From Pseudobdellovibrionaceae bacterium (GTDB taxonomy: Bacteria; Bdellovibrionota; Bdellovibrionia; Bdellovibrionales; JAGQZY01), in NCBI GenBank assembly GCA_020635085.1, contig JACKAL010000006.1, positions 60,920 to 124,919 of the forward strand: a DNA stretch of 64,000 nucleotides, given 5' to 3'. The notes below the pieces were generated by a model, which saw nothing but the letters and a program-made list of their open reading frames with translations, was not told the origin of the DNA and did no database searches. The position numbers and the translations under genes were made by a program. This document shows positions 60,971 to 64,000 of this stretch, piece after piece (the first letter of the stretch is position 1; each line of letters opens with the position of its first letter).

Positions 60971-63808
60971 ATGAAATATTTAATTTTATTAAGTATATTT
61001 TCATTGGTTGCTTGTCAATCACGGGTTAGTGTACGTCATCCTGCGAGCGACAATTTTACAGTAAAAGCGACAATAACCCCTAAACAGCACAGCAAAATGA
61101 GCGAAGACCAATATCCAAATCTTCCACGGCTTGGTAATTTCGTATTAATTAAATTTATTGTGAAGCCTGATGCTACTGGAGCGTGGAATCAGGTAGAGAT
61201 TATCGATCCTTATAAATATAATTTTCATCATGAAGCATTAGGAATGTCTTATGAGCAACTTAAAGATTTAAGTTTTTCACAAAAAAATCGTCAGATTTTA
61301 CTGGGAACAATATACTGTAATACATTATTTATGGATGCTGATGGTCCAAAAGCTGAGGAAATAAATATTGCCTACCGGTTCTCGTTTACATCAGAGGAGG
61401 CTCCATCAATTGCTACGGTAAGCGGAGTTGCCAATTCACTAAAAAAGTTTTTATTTCCAGAGACGCCAATGAATGGGGATAGTAGTGTTTACTATCGACC
61501 ACTACCATATCAAAATCAAGAAGTAGAAGAAAAAATTGCCGATTATAAGAAGGCCGGCGTTAAAATTTCTTTTGCCGATAAACCGGCGAATCGTCGCGTG
61601 TACAATGTTGGCTTAGGGTTTGGTAAATTAAGTCTTCTTGAAAAAGCGCAAGATGTAAAAGAAGCGGTGGCGAAAGGAGCTATTGGTGAGAGCTCTATTA
61701 TAGTAACAGGAGAAGATTTAGGTGAGTTGCCACCTGTTGCAGGAATTATTAGTGCAAAACCTGTTACTGAGGCCAGTCATCTTGTCCTGCTGGCGCAGAT
61801 GTACGGAGTTCCCTTTGTCTACGAAAAAGATGCACTAAAGACTTACCAAAAAGATAACGAAAAATATGCCTATTTAAAGACCAATGAAAATGAAGAGGAC
61901 ACATTTGAGTATGTAGGATCTCTGACAGAAATAGAAATTGCACAGATCAAAAAACTCAAAATGGAAAAGAAATTAAATATTATTGCGGATTGGAATGAAA
62001 ACCAAATTGTGGAAGTTAAATCTTTACCTACAAATGCAGTTGCTGCTTATGGAGGAAAGGGTTCAAAGTATGGTTTAATTCGCCGTACCATTCCAGAAAA
62101 TACTCAAACTACAGTATTAGCGATACCTATTTATTATTATAAACAATTTCTAAAAACTTCTAAAACTGCAGATGGTGTTATTTTAGAGACAGCGGTCTTG
62201 AATGAGTATAGTAAGGTATCGCCAGCGTCGTCGTATAGTGAAATTGATAAAATTGCCAGTAATATTCGGGAAATGATGAAGAAGGCAATTATCGATGAAA
62301 ATCTTTTTAAATTAATTCGCGATAAAATTACTAAGGAGTTCCCTGTTGTTCCAGAAAGTGGGCCTGGTCGGGTGAAATTGCGCTCAAGCTCCAATGTAGA
62401 AGATGGCGCTGAGTTTAATGGAGCTGGGCTATATGAGTCAGAAGGTGTATGCTATGCAAAATGTGAAAAAGATGATTTTAATAAGGGATTGATTAAAGTT
62501 TGGAAATCCTTATATACAACCCGCGGGCTGTGGGCGCGCCGACAGTTTCATGTAGATGAGAAAAATGTCGGGATGGGAATTGTTGTACAGAGGCCCTACA
62601 AGGGCGAACTTGCCAATGGTGTAGTTAGATTTTCTCTTCCAGATAGCGAGTATCTTAGTTTTCAAATGCAAGTACTTGGAGTTAGGGGAGAAGATGATAG
62701 TGTGACTAATGCCGAAGATGGTGGGGCCAATGAAAAAGTGATCATGACCAGTAAGGGAAGTATGGATCAACTTCGTCCACAAGGGAAATCCAACCTGCCG
62801 ATTATGGAACAGAAACAATATGATACTTTAAGTGACTTAATGCTGAAGCTTTATAAAGCATGGCCAGAGAAAACAGTTAAAGGGCAAACAGAAATTGAAG
62901 CAGAGTGGAAATTGATAAAAGTTAATGGGCAATTAATCGTTCACATTAAACAAGTAAGAGCGGTACCACGTTTTCAAGAAAAAATTGTTCAAAATGGCGA
63001 AAATTTATTTGCAACATCAGGACATATGGAATTTTTTGGCGCTTGGCCTAAAAAAGCTATAAATTTACTTTGGAAACCAGACGAAGTTGTAGTGAATATG
63101 AGTCCTTTTACTATTAATGATCTTAAAAATAAGAAAGTTAAAATTCAAAGCGTAAATGCTAATATTTTAGGGAAACCTTATGTGTTTCAAATTAAGAATA
63201 TGGCATCGCAGGTCAAGAACAATAGTTTTTTTATAGAGGGAAGTTTATATAATAATCTTTTTCCGCCGATCTCAATGAGAATCTCTTTTAGTTCCGAAAA
63301 TGGTTTTCCTGCTGTGATCACACAGGATGCGAGTGGACTGGATATTCAATTTAGCGGGTCACCTTTAGCCCATTTAACACAAAAAAACTTCATTGTTAAT
63401 GAATCCCTAATGGCTAATGAAGATGGCGAAGATTATAAATTTCGCTATAGCGATAAAAAATGTCCGATCAAAATAGAAGGAGCATTTAAAAAAATGTGGT
63501 TCGCATCGGGTCAGAATCTTGCCTATTTTGATCAAGTTAAGATATCTGGGCTCATTGCTAAAAAAAGCATAAGCGTAAAAAAATTTGGTGCAGCGTATTC
63601 AGCTAACGCTCACGATGATTCTTTGCGTTCAGTTTTTGTTGATCTATATGAGGACGCTAGTCTCAAAGACAGCGATAAAAAATCACTGAACGCAAGATAC
63701 TTTAATTATACAGATGAATATATCGAACTTCTAGATGCGAATCTTAAAAGGGTAAAGGTATTTAATCAGTGTGCGTCGAGTTCGTCAGATTTAGGAGAAG
63801 AGGATTAG
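60971..63808 (+). CDS. Lipoprotein with phosphohistidine swivel and PEP-synthase-like ATP-grasp domain
   Basis: 945 aa, lipoprotein signal MKYLILLSIFSLVAC with Cys15. An N-terminal domain (20-200) of unknown fold is followed by a swivel-type phosphohistidine domain VAGIISAKPVTEASHLVLLA with His270, then GGKGSKYGLIRRTIP and the ATP-grasp nucleotide-binding part VKLRSSSNVEDGAEFNGAGL (Arg471), WKSLYTTRGLWARRQF and INVNxGxxxxHIKQVR-like LIKVNGQLIVHIKQVRAVPR. The last 270 residues are beta-rich and unknown. The order swivel-then-ATP-grasp is that of glucan water dikinases, the reverse of PEP synthase. An ATP-dependent fold on a lipoprotein is surprising. GAGGAG precedes the ATG; no neighbour shares its strand closely. 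Confidence 0.78.
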   Translation: MKYLILLSIFSLVACQSRVSVRHPASDNFTVKATITPKQHSKMSEDQYPNLPRLGNFVLIKFIVKPDATGAWNQVEIIDPYKYNFHHEALGMSYEQLKDLSFSQKNRQILLGTIYCNTLFMDADGPKAEEINIAYRFSFTSEEAPSIATVSGVANSLKKFLFPETPMNGDSSVYYRPLPYQNQEVEEKIADYKKAGVKISFADKPANRRVYNVGLGFGKLSLLEKAQDVKEAVAKGAIGESSIIVTGEDLGELPPVAGIISAKPVTEASHLVLLAQMYGVPFVYEKDALKTYQKDNEKYAYLKTNENEEDTFEYVGSLTEIEIAQIKKLKMEKKLNIIADWNENQIVEVKSLPTNAVAAYGGKGSKYGLIRRTIPENTQTTVLAIPIYYYKQFLKTSKTADGVILETAVLNEYSKVSPASSYSEIDKIASNIREMMKKAIIDENLFKLIRDKITKEFPVVPESGPGRVKLRSSSNVEDGAEFNGAGLYESEGVCYAKCEKDDFNKGLIKVWKSLYTTRGLWARRQFHVDEKNVGMGIVVQRPYKGELANGVVRFSLPDSEYLSFQMQVLGVRGEDDSVTNAEDGGANEKVIMTSKGSMDQLRPQGKSNLPIMEQKQYDTLSDLMLKLYKAWPEKTVKGQTEIEAEWKLIKVNGQLIVHIKQVRAVPRFQEKIVQNGENLFATSGHMEFFGAWPKKAINLLWKPDEVVVNMSPFTINDLKNKKVKIQSVNANILGKPYVFQIKNMASQVKNNSFFIEGSLYNNLFPPISMRISFSSENGFPAVITQDASGLDIQFSGSPLAHLTQKNFIVNESLMANEDGEDYKFRYSDKKCPIKIEGAFKKMWFASGQNLAYFDQVKISGLIAKKSISVKKFGAAYSANAHDDSLRSVFVDLYEDASLKDSDKKSLNARYFNYTDEYIELLDANLKRVKVFNQCASSSSDLGEED

Positions 63809-63858
63809 TACATCTGGAGTGGTATTTAGTGGATCTCTATGAAGATGAATCTAGTGAT

Positions 63859-64000
63859 TGTCCGTCTTGAGACATCCTTTACAGTTTATACCGGAGACAT
63901 AGTTTACACTTTTCCAATCAAGGAGGAATTCCAATGGGTTGGAAGGAGTGTAATAAGATGGACGAGAAGCTTAAATTCATAGCAAGGTATTTAGAGGGCG
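63859..64000 (+). mobile_element. Left end of an IS481-type insertion sequence (partial)
   Basis: The stretch from TGTCCGTCTTGAG at about 63861 looks like an insertion-sequence terminus (TGT start, repeated TTTACAGTTTATAC and AGTTTACACTTTT blocks) leading to a transposase gene that runs off the window. The exact end and target duplication cannot be fixed without the right end. Confidence 0.55.
63934..64000 (+). CDS. IS481-family transposase, N-terminus only
   Basis: AAGGAGGAATTCC precedes ATG 63934. The 22 codons visible read MGWKECNKMDEKLKFIARYLEG, the start characteristic of IS481-family transposases (M-x-W-K then M-D-x-x-x-x-F-x-x-x-L), which continue with a helix-turn-helix and an rve integrase core. 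The gene is cut by the window edge. Confidence 0.72.
   Translation, partial: MGWKECNKMDEKLKFIARYLEG

Noticed and set aside
1..64000. CRISPR array, prophage or secretion-system cluster
   Set aside because: No regularly spaced repeats, no cas, phage structural or secretion genes were seen in either strand.

Overview
The window looks like chromosomal DNA from a Gram-negative bacterium with AT-leaning composition. It is rich in lipoproteins and exported hydrolases. The best guess is a member of the Bdellovibrionota (Bdellovibrio-like or Oligoflexia-like). This rests on a complete lower mevalonate pathway beside rpmI-rplT, the order pheS-pheT-ihfA-merR, a large chemotaxis cluster containing HD-GYP and CheX-type proteins, and many exported enzymes. 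The taxonomic call is inference; no rRNA gene is present.

Layout. 0-6 kb: the probable tail of infC, then rpmI and rplT, then a tightly packed mevalonate operon (type 2 IPP isomerase, class II HMG-CoA reductase, phosphomevalonate kinase-like, diphosphomevalonate decarboxylase, mevalonate kinase) closed by a terminator hairpin and two further strong hairpins. 6-12.6 kb: a tandem pair of unknown paralogues, an exported EEP-family nuclease/phosphatase, a DUF2252 lipoprotein and an orphan. 12.6-19.9 kb: on the minus strand rsmG-SpoU methyltransferase-nucleoside transporter; divergent from it pheS-pheT-ihfA-merR. 19.9-25.8 kb: an exported S41 protease, an exported esterase, an OPA-family MFS transporter, a U32 peptidase-like protein (TrhP type) and a small chorismate mutase. 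25.8-28.4 kb: a rearrangement scar, a small exported protein, and a HEPN/nucleotidyltransferase toxin-antitoxin pair with two operator-like palindromes beside tRNA-Pro(GGG). 28.4-36 kb: an APC transporter, a large subtilisin-like lipoprotein, a cyclic-nucleotide-binding protein and a DUF475 membrane protein. 36-41 kb: a five-gene minus-strand operon for exported proteins, comprising two single-CxxCH proteins, a Tat-type DUF1501-like protein and two lipoproteins. 41-48 kb: an amidinotransferase-like protein, an FAD oxidoreductase, a large exported orphan and glnS. 48-60.8 kb: a chemotaxis/signalling locus with two STAS-CheX fusions, an HD-GYP protein and a degenerate paralogue of it, two CheY, hybrid CheA, CheW, a 104-aa unknown, a cytoplasmic PAS-MCP, CheB and CheR. 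61-63.8 kb: a lipoprotein with a phosphohistidine swivel and a PEP-synthase-like ATP-grasp domain. The right edge enters an IS481-type element.

Five single-base frame disruptions (rsmG, pheT, the S41 protease, and two in the esterase) all fall between about 15.0 and 22.6 kb. None is seen elsewhere in the window. Because pheT is essential, base-calling or assembly errors are at least as likely as real decay.

The places most likely to hold undescribed biology are the exported PEP-synthase/glucan-dikinase-like lipoprotein, the 36-41 kb exported-cytochrome/DUF1501 operon, and the chemotaxis locus with its paired active and inactive HD-GYP proteins and duplicated STAS-CheX proteins.
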